Below, piece after piece: positions 6,937 to 7,032 of a stretch of DNA of 7,032 nucleotides (positions within the stretch are counted from its first letter, which is position 1; every line of letters starts with the position of its first letter). This stretch comes from Candidatus Omnitrophota bacterium (GTDB taxonomy: Bacteria > Omnitrophota > Gorgyraeia > Aquiviventales > Aquiviventaceae): positions 1 through 7,032 of the forward strand of contig JACPAW010000096.1 in assembly GCA_016180605.1 (NCBI GenBank). Direction: 5' to 3'. A model generated the notes under the pieces. It did not search any database. It had not been told where the DNA came from and saw only the letters and a program-made list of their open reading frames with translations. The position numbers and the translations under genes are program-made.

Positions 6937-7032
6937 ATGTCTTATGGCCAACGAATAGCGCGCGTGGGCATTGCGTTCCTCATCGCTTTTACCCAGCTTC
7001 CCTTTATCCCGATCACCTTCGCTGATCCTACA
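6937..7032 (+). CDS. Start of an exported protein (signal peptide), 3'-truncated by window edge
   Basis: The 32 visible codons stay open to the window end. They encode a classic Sec signal peptide: a short basic N-region (MSYGQRIAR), a hydrophobic core of about 18 residues (VGIAFLIAF to PFIPI) and a likely signal peptidase I site after TFA, before DPT. The mature protein would be periplasmic, outer-membrane or secreted. There is no lipobox cysteine, so it is not a lipoprotein by this site. Function cannot be told from this fragment. Position after a polysaccharide-precursor operon makes an export or surface protein plausible, but that is a guess; the separate promoter means it need not belong to the operon. 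Confidence 0.75.
   Translation, partial: MSYGQRIARVGIAFLIAFTQLPFIPITFADPT

Overview
The window reads as part of the chromosome of a Gram-negative (diderm) bacterium. It holds a run of same-strand genes for the cell surface: the C-terminal part of an LptD-like outer-membrane barrel protein, then four genes that make UDP-linked uronic and amino sugars, then the first 32 codons of an exported protein. The style of the barrel protein (a TLKAYPEMP ending followed by a short SYHQPKFGSQ-type tail) and the moderate GC content remind me of uncultured Candidatus Omnitrophota (OP3). That assignment is from memory and only moderately sure. Nothing in the window (no rRNA, transposase, integrase or tRNA) fixes the taxonomy or points to a mobile element.

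Layout: 2-1777 LptD-like protein, open at its 5' end; 1778-1988 a 211-base gap filled for more than half its length by heptamer repeats in inverted orientation; 1989-3305 UDP-glucose 6-dehydrogenase (ugd); 3341-4678 UDP-N-acetylglucosamine 6-dehydrogenase (wbpA-like); 4679-4740 a short gap with a second, different heptamer array that runs into a hairpin touching the next ribosome-binding site; 4741-5682 a GalE/WbpP-like nucleotide-sugar epimerase; 5703-6815 a DegT/WbpE-like PLP aminotransferase; 6816-6936 an AT-rich gap with a good sigma70-like promoter; 6937 to the end a signal peptide opening a new gene. No gene is seen on the minus strand.

The four enzymes supply activated sugars for a surface polysaccharide (O-antigen, capsule or exopolysaccharide). 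Ugd makes UDP-glucuronate. The WbpA-like enzyme makes UDP-GlcNAc-uronate. The epimerase could convert either UDP-GlcNAc/UDP-Glc or the uronates to their galacto forms. The aminotransferase would add an amino group to a keto-sugar, as WbpE does on the path to 2,3-diamino uronic acids. The 3-oxidase that would feed such an aminotransferase (WbpB/WlbA type) and all glycosyltransferases are missing from the window. An LptD-like lipopolysaccharide exporter next door fits an envelope-building neighbourhood.

The least ordinary content is the pair of intergenic heptamer elements. Each begins within about 10 bases of a stop codon, each uses a different 7-base unit, and each is followed by sequence complementary to itself so that it can fold.
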